Counted from the first letter of the stretch, positions 1 through 7,891 are shown. The stretch is 64,000 bases of DNA from Pilimelia columellifera (GCF_039532605.1 NZ_BAAARY010000005.1:1-64000); one strand, 5' to 3'. Notes: generated by a model not told the origin, from the letters alone. Numbers and translations: made by a program.

Positions 1-2
1 CG

Positions 3-89
3 GCCAGCCCCCGAAACCTCGGCGACATCGTCCGCGCAGCCGTCCACCTCACCCACTTCGAATACCGGTACCTACCGAACCCTCGTTGA
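3..89 (+). CDS. 3' end of an unidentified CDS (partial)
   Basis: An open frame runs in from the window edge and stops with TGA at 87-89. The 28 visible residues end in HFEYRYLPNPR and look protein-like, but nothing identifies a family. It could be chance, since only a short stretch is visible. The flank (90-267) shows no gene and is more AT-rich. Confidence 0.25.
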   Translation, partial: ASPRNLGDIVRAAVHLTHFEYRYLPNPR

Positions 90-267
90 GATCACCTCAT
101 TGTTCACGATGAAGAACGCTCATCGAAGGTCGGTACGCGTTCGCCAAGGGTCTCGCGCGGTGGGCGACCCCCTTGCCGATGGCAGGTAAGGCCGGAACCA
201 CAGATCAAGAAAGCCTGCCGCAGAGGCGGTAAACTTCAAGGTGATCGGCCGTTCCTTCACCGACTAG

Positions 268-1020
268 TCAGCGTCTTTTGCGACTGTGGCGGCGGATCCG
301 GCCGGCGATTGTCGGGCCATAAATTGCCACTAATCCCAGAATCCCGAGACCTAATCCACCGGCGGTTCGCCAGGGGCTAGCTCCGTCGAAGCCCTGAACG
401 AGGCTGGCTAGACCTGTCGTCACACCGAGGGCGGCAGCTGCGTCGTTTCGTATTGCGGTATCCGCGGACGCGGGGGCCGTTGCTGCCTCGCGGTCAGCTT
501 CAGAGCTTTGAGTTGTAGTCGTTGTGCCGGACGAAGTGGGGTCGCCAAGAGCGGCCATCTGTGGCGATGTCGCGCGTGGAGGCCCATTGGTTCCTGGCGA
601 ACGGACAGCTCTATAAAGCCCTAAACAGGCTGCTTCGATAATCAAAAAACCTAGAGTCAAGAATAGATAGGTTGCCACTAGTGCTGCTGCGGCCTCATTC
701 GTCAGAAGGCCGTCCTGGTACGGCCCTTCGACTTCTGGCGTGCCTCCATTGACTGCACCAACACACATCGCGAAAACGATGCCCGCAACATTCGCCGAGT
801 GAACCAACCGGCGTCCCTGGCGTCTGGAAAGCCAAAGCTCAATAAGTGCAGACGGGCCGCGTAGTAAAATTGTCACACAAAGTGCACCAGCCACCCCCGC
901 AATTAATGAATCGCCTTCCTGTCTGGCGATACTTGGGGCAATCACCGCAGCCGAGCAAAGTCCGACTACAGCGTTTGTGACGACTAATGACCGAAGCTCG
1001 TCGTGCCCGATGGCAACCAA
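268..1020 (-). CDS. Hypothetical multi-pass membrane protein
   Basis: This 250-residue protein starts at a TTG with GGGAG about 8 bases upstream. Hydrophobic segments lie near residues 12-30, 38-55, 73-92, 110-135 and 222-240. A Thr/Ser/Ala-rich linker (about 143-190) separates the first four from the last, and the tail is strongly basic (RIRRHSRKRR). No enzymatic motif was seen. The DNA is clearly more AT-rich than the AICE core and the chromosome, which suggests recent acquisition. It stands alone on the minus strand, just downstream of the phosphatase remnant that ends at 1042. Function unknown. Confidence 0.6.
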   Translation of the reverse strand: MVAIGHDELRSLVVTNAVVGLCSAAVIAPSIARQEGDSLIAGVAGALCVTILLRGPSALIELWLSRRQGRRLVHSANVAGIVFAMCVGAVNGGTPEVEGPYQDGLLTNEAAAALVATYLFLTLGFLIIEAACLGLYRAVRSPGTNGPPRATSPQMAALGDPTSSGTTTTTQSSEADREAATAPASADTAIRNDAAAALGVTTGLASLVQGFDGASPWRTAGGLGLGILGLVAIYGPTIAGRIRRHSRKRR

Positions 1021-1041
1021 AGTTTCTCCCTGGAGTCGGGG

Positions 1042-1110
1042 CTAACCAGCGAGGTAATGCGGAACTGTGGCGTCGTCGTGTCGCTCGGTAGCGGGGTGGG
1101 AGCCGCGGGT
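1042..1110 (-). pseudogene. 3' remnant of a PP2C-like phosphatase gene
   Basis: The minus-strand frame ending at the TAG at 1042 closes with ERHDDATVPHYLAG. This matches the end of the complete PP2C-like protein at 3632-4435 (KRHDDATIAQFIG), including the metal-binding DD of the last PP2C motif. The nucleotides around 1060-1085 also match those around 3650-3675. Upstream of this tail the frame no longer resembles a phosphatase. It is therefore read as the broken end of a second copy, left by deletion or rearrangement. Confidence 0.55.
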
Positions 1111-1705
1111 CGTGGTTCCCGATGCACGAACGGGAGCGACTAAGTCGGCAGCGCCGAGCTTCCCCCCGCAGGGACCCCGGGCCGCGTTCGACTGGCAGCG
1201 GACAAGGAGACAGGAGTGATCTTCAGCGGCGACACGACGGCCCCTCGATCCCAATGACGAAGTCAGGGCGAAAGGGACGCGGCCTAGGGATTAGCTGAAC
1301 CGACCGGGAAAACGGCTTCGAAACGGATCTTTGAGGGGTCGTCTTTCCTGTTGGGTGGGAACCGGTCCTCAACCTGCGACGCCTGGGTCACGAGCAAAGG
1401 GCACCCAGCCCTATGCGACAACCATTGCCACCTGGGTCCTCTCCGGTTCGTCGATCCTGCCCGCCTCGTAGCCGCTCGGCCATGATCGCCCAATCGGTTT
1501 CACCCGATCACGGCTGCGACCTGGCTGCATTTCGGCAGCCAGCCAGCGCGCATCCTGCTGGCAGCGCGGGCTACCCCAAGTCTCCTAGCTTGGTGAGGTT
1601 GGTGCGCACCGGCTCGGCTCGGGTCGAGTCTACAGTGGCCGGTAACGTCTACGGTGTAGGCGTGCAGTAGTTCTGCGTGTTCGTGCAGGTCACCCAGGAG
1701 GGCCC
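1111..1705. other. Gene-poor spacer
   Basis: About 600 bases without a convincing gene. Several frames are open on both strands, but none has both a ribosome binding site and a protein-like composition. A minus-strand frame (1500-1739) has a plausible-looking middle part and may be the debris of another gene. AGGAGG at 1695-1700 is the ribosome binding site of the next gene. Confidence 0.4.
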
Positions 1706-2704
1706 GTGGCTGGTCTCGGAATGCTTGACCCCGCTTCACAAGTTAGCCAGCCATTCTCCCCGTATCGAATAGCTGTCATAACTAGTGATGGCGTAGACGA
1801 TTCCCGGATTCTCTGTGCCCTCGGAAATTCGCGAGTTAGGGTGCATTATAAGGTCGGCCCAGAGCAAGTAAGTCATTGGCTTGCCGATTGTCAAGCTGAA
1901 GCAATCATCATTGTCGTCCGCTCACTTACGCTTGGGACAACTCAGATGTTTGCCGACATTCGCAACACTGGCTCTCCTTTTCCTCCACCTATCTTGATGC
2001 TTTCCGAGGGACCAGTAAATCGCCTGGAGTGCATTACTGCCGGGATTGACCTCATCTACCCGTTAGATGACTTCAGACTTGCCCTAACGCATTTAAGCCA
2101 TTTTATTCAACGCCGCGACAGCCTATTGGACTTATCTCCGTCGACCGAACTGCCCGGGACGCTAGTTTTCCCCGGCAGAGCAAGGGGCTACGTCAATCGA
2201 GGAAAAGCATTTGCAATCGCTTACGCCGATATTGATCGAATGAAGCCGTTCTCCGATACTTACGGACCAATCCGAGCAGGCGAATTGATCCGAACTCTAT
2301 CCAGCACTTTCGTTGAGGCAATCCAGGCTTCCCCGGGGAAAGCAGACGCTTTTCATATCGGCGGCGATGACTTCTTGATGCTTTGCGACGCGGACGACGT
2401 TGTCACTTTATGTAGGCACGTTGTATTGGAATTTGAAATCCGTGCAGATAAGCTCTATGACCCTGTCGATGCGCGCAGGGGCTACGTCGAGTTAACAGAT
2501 CAAAGGGGACGCCTACACAAAGCCGCGCTCGTAACCTTGTCGATCGGCGTGTCGCCTCATTTCCCGCAGGACCCCTGGATCTTGGATCGGGCCATTGCAG
2601 TTGCTTGCGAAATGAAAGGCGTAGCGAAAGGTCAGCCGGGTTCATATATAGCAATCGACAATCGCCATAAGCGAAGAAACTGGTTCACAAATGACTATCA
2701 CTGA
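1706..2704 (+). CDS. Pseudo-receiver plus GGDEF-like (GGDDF) nucleotide cyclase
   Basis: This 332-residue protein starts at a GTG with AGGAGG six bases upstream. Residues 20-137 look like a response-regulator receiver fold, but the phospho-acceptor Asp and the late Lys are not evident. Residues 165-320 match a GGDEF palm: the metal site DID (175-177), SDTYG in place of the usual NDxxG (183-187), AGEL in place of GD (191-194), the signature GGDDF (219-223) and a late LSIGV strand. The positions that read guanine in diguanylate cyclases (the Asn of ND, the Asp of GD) are Ser and Glu here, so the product may not be c-di-GMP. The gene is markedly AT-rich and overlaps the next gene by 14 bases. 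It could be a signalling enzyme in a defence or regulatory pair. The fold is fairly certain and the product unknown. Confidence 0.7.
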   Translation: MAGLGMLDPASQVSQPFSPYRIAVITSDGVDDSRILCALGNSRVRVHYKVGPEQVSHWLADCQAEAIIIVVRSLTLGTTQMFADIRNTGSPFPPPILMLSEGPVNRLECITAGIDLIYPLDDFRLALTHLSHFIQRRDSLLDLSPSTELPGTLVFPGRARGYVNRGKAFAIAYADIDRMKPFSDTYGPIRAGELIRTLSSTFVEAIQASPGKADAFHIGGDDFLMLCDADDVVTLCRHVVLEFEIRADKLYDPVDARRGYVELTDQRGRLHKAALVTLSIGVSPHFPQDPWILDRAIAVACEMKGVAKGQPGSYIAIDNRHKRRNWFTNDYH

Positions 2705-3194
2705 GACCGTGCTCTTGATTGCCGGATCTAGTGCGTTCGGCGCGCTCGTCAGCGGTGGGGTGGCCAAGTTTCAGGCAGCCTCCGACATGCGGCGTCAACG
2801 CTATGCCGATATGGTGGAACTGCTCGCAGAGTGGGTCGAATACCCATACCGGATTCGCCGACGTGTCGACGATGCGCCCGAAGTAATTTCCGCCCTGGCG
2901 GAACGAGGACATCGCATACAAGAAAAGCTCGCGCAGCATCGAGCCTGGGTCGCCACAGACAGTCGCGTGGTCGCCGAGGCTTTCGATCGTTGTCATAGAA
3001 AACTGTCCGTAGAAGTCGGCACGTCCTGTCGGGAAGCCTGGTCTTCACCGCCGATCCGATCCGCGGGAGAGATGAACCTTGGAACTTTTGGTCCTCGATC
3101 CGCCGCAGCAGCACTTACGGAAATGAACGCGGTCGTGGCACGTCGGTTTGGTCGCCGTAAGGCGAGACGGGCACGTATCGAGCTGGGTGAATAG
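2691..3194 (+). CDS. Small membrane-anchored protein coupled to the cyclase
   Basis: This 167-residue protein begins inside the end of the cyclase gene, so the two are probably translationally coupled. Residues 5-25 form one hydrophobic helix. A charged helical region follows (about 28-110, rich in Arg/Glu, including LLAEWVEYPYRIRR), and the C-terminus is basic. No catalytic motif was seen. A one-helix anchor with a cytosolic helical domain would suit a membrane effector or partner of the cyclase, but this rests only on the overlap. Function unknown. Confidence 0.55.
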   Translation: MTITETVLLIAGSSAFGALVSGGVAKFQAASDMRRQRYADMVELLAEWVEYPYRIRRRVDDAPEVISALAERGHRIQEKLAQHRAWVATDSRVVAEAFDRCHRKLSVEVGTSCREAWSSPPIRSAGEMNLGTFGPRSAAAALTEMNAVVARRFGRRKARRARIELGE

Positions 3195-3631
3195 CAATTA
3201 CATCGGCGGACGACGGATTCTGTCAATGATAGTGTGCCGAAAGGGCTACAGGCCCTGCCTTCAGGCATGCGCACATCCCACTTACCACGGTATGTGAACC
3301 GACTACGCCCTCCCGACCACGGTCGTGTCGCCAGGGAGCATTGGCGAGCCGTCGGATAAGGACGGCGAACCGATGATGTCTGGCCGCGGCTACCACTGGA
3401 TCGTGCTGGAGGCCCGCGGCGGGGGTTCAGCGCTTTCACCGAAGGGGCGCATATCCGCGTTGACGCGTTGAAGGACGTGCCCGCAGGTCAGGGGGCAACT
3501 GAACAGCGTTCTTCACCTACATCTCGCCCGTCTAGCCGTCGGCGCTGTAGGCGGGGCGGGGTCTGCTTTGGCCTGCGCTCCGCTCGATGGCAACCGGCCC
3601 CGACAGTTGGCGTGGCGGAGCGGCCAGAGAA
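3195..3631. other. Gene-poor spacer
   Basis: About 440 bases between convergent genes. The open frames on both strands are rich in Arg/Pro/Ser and look like shadows of GC-rich DNA. GCCTGCCTTCAGGC near 3254-3267 can form a small hairpin. A 14-base string at 3483-3496 also occurs beside tRNA-Ser, but it is too short to call an attachment site. Confidence 0.4.
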
Positions 3632-4435
3632 TCAGCCGATGAACTGTGCAATTGTTGCGTCGTCGTGGCGCTTGGTACGTGAGTAGCGGACGCCGATCGG
3701 ATCGTCATTCTCAATTGCTCGAACGTGGGCGAGCAGATCAACCGGACCGACCTTGTCCAAGAGGTCGAGATACTCTGGCCAGGCATAGATCCCCATCTGA
3801 TCGACCGGTCTGGTCGCACCGTCCGAGATTGCCAGCATTCGGCGCACGTCAGTCCGCGCAAAGGTCCGGGTATGCGCGTAGTCCGCAGCCGCGGGGTTCT
3901 CCGCGGCCACCCACCATCCGTCGGGTCGGTTACGGGTAGCGGTCTGACGCGCTACGAGCTGGGCAAGTGCGTCCGCATGCTCCGCAGACCCGAAGTGCAT
4001 TCCACGGAGCGAGTCAGGCTCGGTGCCGTTCAGCTCTTCGATCGCGAGGTCACAGGTAATCTGTGGGCCGTCGCCTGTCTCAACCACGATGGTTACATCT
4101 GAGAGGGCGAGGGTGTCCACCGTCTCTGCGCCTATACGGAGCACGCCTACGGCGGCGCAGGGTGTCCCGGGGTTGGTGAGGTCACAGGTGTCGGCGTGCA
4201 TCGCTGCCGTGTCGGCGAGTCCTTGGCGGAGTCCCTCGGTAAGCGGCATTTCCGGGGAGGTCACCAGAGCCGCGAGTGTGCGGGTGCCCAGCTGACGCGC
4301 GTACCAGGCGACGCCGTGCGAGCACCCGCCGAATGGGATTCCGGCACCGTCGACCACCACTACCAGGTCGGTGGTCGCGATCACGAAGTCTTCGTTGGGT
4401 CGTCCCGGTGCGCCATCGGTGGCGATTGCGAACAC
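3632..4435 (-). CDS. PP2C-family (PPM) protein phosphatase-like protein
   Basis: This 267-residue protein starts at a GTG with GGAAGGTG upstream. The PPM metal motifs are in order: GRPNED (11-16), VVVVDGAG (25-32), LSDVTIVV (about 111-118), SDGATR (204-209) and RHDDAT (256-261). The Asp residues expected to bind two metal ions are present, so it is probably an active Ser/Thr phosphatase. It lies 24 bases downstream of an HTH/helical-repeat regulator on the same strand, so the two are likely co-transcribed. A fragment of a related gene ends at 1042. Its substrate is unknown. The regulator or an element-encoded protein is possible. Confidence 0.8.
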   Translation of the reverse strand: MFAIATDGAPGRPNEDFVIATTDLVVVVDGAGIPFGGCSHGVAWYARQLGTRTLAALVTSPEMPLTEGLRQGLADTAAMHADTCDLTNPGTPCAAVGVLRIGAETVDTLALSDVTIVVETGDGPQITCDLAIEELNGTEPDSLRGMHFGSAEHADALAQLVARQTATRNRPDGWWVAAENPAAADYAHTRTFARTDVRRMLAISDGATRPVDQMGIYAWPEYLDLLDKVGPVDLLAHVRAIENDDPIGVRYSRTKRHDDATIAQFIG

Positions 4436-4458
4436 GTTCGCACCTTCCGTCGGGGGGG

Positions 4459-5682
4459 TTAGACCGCTGCGGTCTCTAGCCTCTCACGCAACTGCGAGAC
4501 GGTCGGATATGTGGCCCATCGATCCAGGTAGCCGGCGATGCCGCGCAGATCGACTAGCGTGCGAGACGAGCCCGTGGCCAGCGCGATCGCGAGCGATTCT
4601 TCCGCATTGCCGCACGCCTCATCCGGCTGCCCGGCAAGGGCGTAGGCGTGGGCCAACCTGGCGAGGTACTGCCCTCGGTCCCGGTGGTAGTCGGCAGGCA
4701 GCGCGTTCAGAACAGCCGTGAATCCGTCGATGGCAGCGCCGGCCCTGCCTAGCTCAAGCTGGCACTTGGCCGTCGAGATGGCCAGGTAGAGAGGCATCTC
4801 ACAGTAGCGGCCTGCCGACGGATCCCCTTCGTACGCTTCGCCCTCGGAGTCGACCAAGGCCGCTGCGCGCTCCAAGGCATCGTCGACGCCGTTAGGGTTG
4901 CCGGCGATGGCGTGGCCCAGGGCCTCGGTCTGCACGGCGATGGCGCGAACGCGGGTCGTTAGCGGGGAATCGCCACGTTGGGCGGCACGAGCGAGTCTTG
5001 CGGCGTAGTCACCGTCCCGCGCGCTAACGGCCTGAGCAGCCCGCCGGGTGAGCACGAACGATGCCATCCTGTCGTCGCGGCCGCACTCAGCCCATTCGAG
5101 GGCTCGGCGGTACCAGTGTGTAGCCGCGTCGAGTTCGCCAGCGTCCTGGGACAACCACCCCGCAAACTCGGCGTAACCAGCTCCGATGCCCAGGAGGTCG
5201 TCTAGCAGCTTCCCGGATGCATTCCGACGGACCTGCTCCACGGTTTCCGCGTATGCCGTGATGACTGGCAAGAGAGCGCGTGGGCCTAGCAGGTTGTCGG
5301 CCGTGTAGTGATCGCGGAGTGAGCGCCGCAGGCTCTCCACCAGCTCGGGCGTCGGTGTACGTACGCCGCCGGCGGAGACTCGCTGTCGCGGGATCAGCAT
5401 CGCCTGTGGCTCGGGGACGATGAGGGTTGGGCGATTGGGCTGCGGTTCTGTCTCATCGAGGAGCTGAACAAAACGAGCGCAAGCGTTGGCATCGGTGCGT
5501 TCCAGCGCAGTGTCTAACAGCTCCTGGCTTCTCAACGCCAGCTCGGCGTCCGGTGCGGCTTCCCACTTGACTACACCGCGGCCTGACGCACCCAACATGG
5601 CCGCGAAGTCGTCGCCGCTCATCCGTAGCGCGAGCCGGAGCGCGCGGGCGCTCCGGCCACGCCATGTTGCGACGACTGGCAA
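4459..5682 (-). CDS. XRE-like regulator with a helical-repeat (TPR-like) domain
   Basis: This 407-residue protein starts at a TTG with GGGGGTG upstream. Residues 8-45 resemble a helix-turn-helix (ALRLALRMSGDDFAAMLGAS). After a Pro-rich linker, residues 115-405 form alpha-helical repeats of TPR type, with Ala/Leu/Tyr patterns such as AEFAGWLSQDAGELDAATHWYRRAL. Such proteins often sense a peptide or small ligand through the repeats and control a neighbouring gene. The PP2C-like gene follows after 24 bases. The pairing suggests a regulatory module, but the signal and targets cannot be read from the sequence. Confidence 0.75.
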   Translation of the reverse strand: MPVVATWRGRSARALRLALRMSGDDFAAMLGASGRGVVKWEAAPDAELALRSQELLDTALERTDANACARFVQLLDETEPQPNRPTLIVPEPQAMLIPRQRVSAGGVRTPTPELVESLRRSLRDHYTADNLLGPRALLPVITAYAETVEQVRRNASGKLLDDLLGIGAGYAEFAGWLSQDAGELDAATHWYRRALEWAECGRDDRMASFVLTRRAAQAVSARDGDYAARLARAAQRGDSPLTTRVRAIAVQTEALGHAIAGNPNGVDDALERAAALVDSEGEAYEGDPSAGRYCEMPLYLAISTAKCQLELGRAGAAIDGFTAVLNALPADYHRDRGQYLARLAHAYALAGQPDEACGNAEESLAIALATGSSRTLVDLRGIAGYLDRWATYPTVSQLRERLETAAV

Positions 5683-5888
5683 CTCGCACCCCCGGCAGTG
5701 ATGACAGTAGATCGCAGTGTATCCGCGTGTCCCGGGTGGCCTCGGCGGTCAGAGTGCGCCGCCAGTTCGGTGCGAGTGCTTGACCGGTTCGTGGTTGAAG
5801 GGGAGCCGAGGGAGTTGACTGGTCACATCAGCGAAGAACGCCGAACGGAGGGTGCGACATGACATACGTGAGCACGTTACGGTCGGGC
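5683..5888. other. Junction between the regulator module and the AICE core
   Basis: About 200 bases upstream of the XRE-like gene and downstream of the GntR gene, so it should hold the promoter of the former. No clear -35/-10 pair or hairpin was identified. No copy of the tRNA-Ser 3' end was seen here. Confidence 0.35.
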
Positions 5889-6221
5889 CTAGGCGCTGGC
5901 GCGGCCCTCCAGGACCGCGACGCGGCTTTCGAGTCGCTGGACAGTAGCCGCGAGGCGGTCCAGTCGGTCCGCGATTCCCGGTGCCGCATCACCTCGGTCG
6001 TTCGGGAGCTGCTCGACGTAGACAGCCTTGCCTGGCTGGCCGACTGCCACCCCTTCTGCCTGAAGCTCCTTGACGGCCCCGCGCGCGACGGTGATGGACA
6101 CGCCGAACTCAGCCATGAGCGCGGTGGTTGACGGGAGCGTCCCTCCGATGGGGTAGGTGCCGTTTTGGATGCGTTCCCGCAGCTCATCTGCGATTCGCAT
6201 GTACGCCGCCTGCCTGCTCAA
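5889..6221 (-). CDS. GntR-family repressor, KorSA-like
   Basis: A TTG at 6219-6221 with GGGGG six bases upstream is the best start, giving 110 residues. The frame stays open to 6350, but the upstream part (CTWCSWCIW) is not protein-like. Residues 8-70 are a winged helix (YMRIADELRERI, LPSTTALMAEFGVS, VARGAVKELQAEGV). Residues 80-107 form a short coiled coil. No ligand-binding domain follows, as in KorSA-type repressors that control their own gene and AICE activation. It faces a divergent HTH gene across a palindromic site. Role inferred from family and position. Confidence 0.8.
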   Translation of the reverse strand: MSRQAAYMRIADELRERIQNGTYPIGGTLPSTTALMAEFGVSITVARGAVKELQAEGVAVGQPGKAVYVEQLPNDRGDAAPGIADRLDRLAATVQRLESRVAVLEGRASA

Positions 6222-6297
6222 GCTGACCCCCAGAGATCCGTAAGCACTATCTGCACCTAGTCCAAGTTCATCACGGAAGTTTTTCGAGGTACAGCTC

Positions 6298-6337
6298 TTG
6301 ACAATCCATATGCACCATGAACACCATGTACATATGG
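6298..6337. promoter_or_regulatory. Divergent promoter with palindromic operator candidate
   Basis: TTGACA at 6298-6303 could be a plus-strand -35 box. At 6306-6337 the arms CCATATGCAC and GTACATATGG form an inverted repeat with one mismatch and a 12-base spacer. Inside are two direct copies of CACCATG (6313-6319 and 6322-6328). This symmetry between the repressor gene and its divergent neighbour suits a GntR dimer site. Confidence 0.5.
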
Positions 6338-6361
6338 AACGCCGGGACATGGAGGACCGCA

Positions 6362-6610
6362 GTGATTATCGGGAGAAACACCACAGACAGTGCCAGCAGA
6401 AAGCGGTTCTACGCCGTGGCTGAAGCCGCCCGACTGCTCGGGCTGTCAGAGCCGACGCTCTACCGCGCCATACGAGGCGGCCAGTTTCCTGCGATCCGGG
6501 TGCGTGGCCGTTACGTCGTCCCCGCCGCGGCCATCGATCAGATGGAAGCGGAAGCGCTTGCCCTGGGCGGCGTTGACAGCATCGGCTCGGTGAGCGGCCG
6601 CACGGCCTAG
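6362..6610 (+). CDS. Small HTH protein (excisionase/MerR-type fold)
   Basis: GTG at 6362 with GGAGGA about seven bases upstream is preferred over the ATG at 6317, which lies inside the operator. The 82-residue product holds a winged HTH of the excisionase-like class (FYAVAEAARLLGLSEPTLYR, then IRGGQFPAIRVRGRYVVP). It is divergent from the repressor gene and precedes the leader of the transfer operon. It may regulate that operon or serve as a second recombination directionality factor. A separate excisionase gene sits beside integrase, so the regulator role is more likely. Confidence 0.7.
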   Translation: MIIGRNTTDSASRKRFYAVAEAARLLGLSEPTLYRAIRGGQFPAIRVRGRYVVPAAAIDQMEAEALALGGVDSIGSVSGRTA

Positions 6611-6969
6611 CTGCTCGGTGATCAGCCCAAACCGCCCACCGGAAGCCGGGGAAGGCGCTGCAAGACGCGGCGCGCGCCTCGCAGGTCAGGCACTTGTTTA
6701 TTGAGAACTCAACAGCGTGGGGGCAGTGATCTCCCCGAGTAGCAAAAGGTCACCTTGCGGGGCTCAGGTTCCCGTTGCTCGACTTGTTGTTTGCCCTGCT
6801 CATGGGGCTGATCTGGCCCGGTGTTGGTTGCCGGGTGGCGGGCCCTGGCCGGTGTTGACGCACCGGCCGGGGTTCCCGCTGGCCACCCCCAAGTCTGGGG
6901 TGGTGGTGCGTGGGTTGGCGTTCGAGCGCCGCCCACGCCTTCTGTTTGATCATTCGAGAGGAACGATCG
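6611..6969 (+). promoter_or_regulatory. Structured leader of the transfer operon
   Basis: There is no gene in these 360 bases. TTGAGAACTCAACAGCGTG lies at 6701-6719. I recall similar segments in leaders of actinobacterial rRNA operons and mobile elements, but that is from memory. Two perfect hairpins follow: GGCCGGTG/CACCGGCC (6847-6854 and 6861-6868) and CCACCCC/GGGGTGG (6883-6889 and 6897-6903). The first gene starts at 6970. The layout suggests a long 5' leader, possibly with RNA-level control. Confidence 0.4.
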
Positions 6970-7275
6970 ATGAAGCGCGTTAATCGTACGTCCCACACCC
7001 CGCCGATCCCGGTAGTGGTGCTGGTAGATGAGACACAGCAGTACCTCAACGACCCGACCCCGGCCGACCTACAGGCCATCGAGGATGAGTGGCCGCTGAT
7101 CGTCGCTGAGCTGGCCGTGGTCGACGCTGAGTGCGTCATGGCCCACCGCGAACACCCGACCGAGCTGGACCGCCGCCGGCTGCGGCGCGCTACCGATCAG
7201 GTGTTGCGCGTCGCCGTGGACCAGGCGTCGCGGACCAACGTGGTGGTGTCGCTGAGCCAGACCCGGGCCGCCTGA
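6970..7275 (+). CDS. DUF6284-like AICE protein
   Basis: ATG at 6970 with GAGAGGAA upstream gives 101 residues. The sequence is acidic in the middle (PTPADLQAIEDEWPLIVAEL) and ends in Arg-rich helices. This layout resembles the short DUF6284 proteins found in many actinobacterial elements, an assignment made by eye. No catalytic motif is present. Its TGA overlaps the next ATG (TGATG), so translation is coupled. It is the first gene after the structured leader. Function unknown. Confidence 0.65.
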   Translation: MKRVNRTSHTPPIPVVVLVDETQQYLNDPTPADLQAIEDEWPLIVAELAVVDAECVMAHREHPTELDRRRLRRATDQVLRVAVDQASRTNVVVSLSQTRAA

Positions 7276-7526
7276 TGGCCGCCCGGACCGCCCGACCGCT
7301 GCCGCGGTCGACCTGCCTGCCCGCTGACCTGCGGATCGGCGACGAGGTACTCACGCCGTCGCGGCAGTGGGAGCGGGTTACCGACTTGCTGGCTGGTGAC
7401 CGGTTCACCCGCTCCACACAGGTCATCACCGCTGAGTCCGGCCCGGGCTTTCCGTGGCTACTGACCGCTGGGCATCTGGTCATCGTCCGCCGACCGGTGA
7501 GTGTCCCGGCCCAGCGGGCGGCGTGA
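7275..7526 (+). CDS. Hypothetical AICE protein
   Basis: This 83-residue protein starts at the ATG overlapping the preceding stop, and its own stop overlaps the next ATG. Residues 17-60 read as short beta strands (LRIGDEVLTPSRQWERV and later HLVIVRRPV), as in a small barrel or Hint-like fragment. No cysteine or catalytic motif is conserved enough to name it. The tight overlaps on both sides support a real gene in the transfer operon. Confidence 0.6.
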   Translation: MAARTARPLPRSTCLPADLRIGDEVLTPSRQWERVTDLLAGDRFTRSTQVITAESGPGFPWLLTAGHLVIVRRPVSVPAQRAA

Positions 7527-7891
7527 TGGGTCGCATACGAACCCAGTTCCACGACCCGGAAGGCGTCCGGTACGGCATCCCAACCTTCTGGTGGGGAGGC
7601 GCTCCGGCTGGCTACGCCACGGTCCGGCAGTTACGCCGCGATGGTCTACGGCCGGCTGGTCAAGACGTTGCCGCTCAGATCCGCTGGCGTGGTGTCGGCG
7701 GTGAGCGGGTCGCCTACCTCTACCGGGTGGCGCTAGCCGCGCCGAAGCGAACCGCGACCCCTGCTCAGCGCCGCGCGATCGACGCCGCGCTGGCGGCCCG
7801 CCGCACCTGCCGAACCTGCGGCGTGGTGCGCGACTACTACATCCCCCGCTCACTTGGTGAGTGCCTCGACTGTGCTGAAGGAGCCCGCTAA
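7526..7891 (+). CDS. RRQRL-type zinc-binding protein
   Basis: This 121-residue protein starts at an ATG overlapping the preceding TGA. The N-terminal half has WWGGAPAGYATVRQLRRDGLRP, matching the RRQRL-motif proteins of actinobacterial mobile elements with QLRR in place of RRQRL. The C-terminus has CRTCGVVRDYYIPRSLGECLDC, two CxxC pairs able to bind one zinc ion. A nucleic-acid or protein contact role in transfer is plausible but untested. The stop codon meets the start of the next gene. Confidence 0.7.
   Translation: MGRIRTQFHDPEGVRYGIPTFWWGGAPAGYATVRQLRRDGLRPAGQDVAAQIRWRGVGGERVAYLYRVALAAPKRTATPAQRRAIDAALAARRTCRTCGVVRDYYIPRSLGECLDCAEGAR

Noticed and set aside
1500..1739. Minus-strand frame of 79 codons with a plausible middle part
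   Set aside because: No ribosome binding site and no family match. It also overlaps the start of the cyclase gene.
3483..3496. 14-base string shared with 20609-20622 beside tRNA-Ser, as a left attachment site
   Set aside because: It does not include the tRNA 3' end, and a 14-base match is expected by chance among two 20-kb GC-rich stretches.
6317..6361. Extension of the HTH gene to the ATG at 6317
   Set aside because: The ATG lies inside the operator palindrome, and the GTG at 6362 has a better ribosome binding site.
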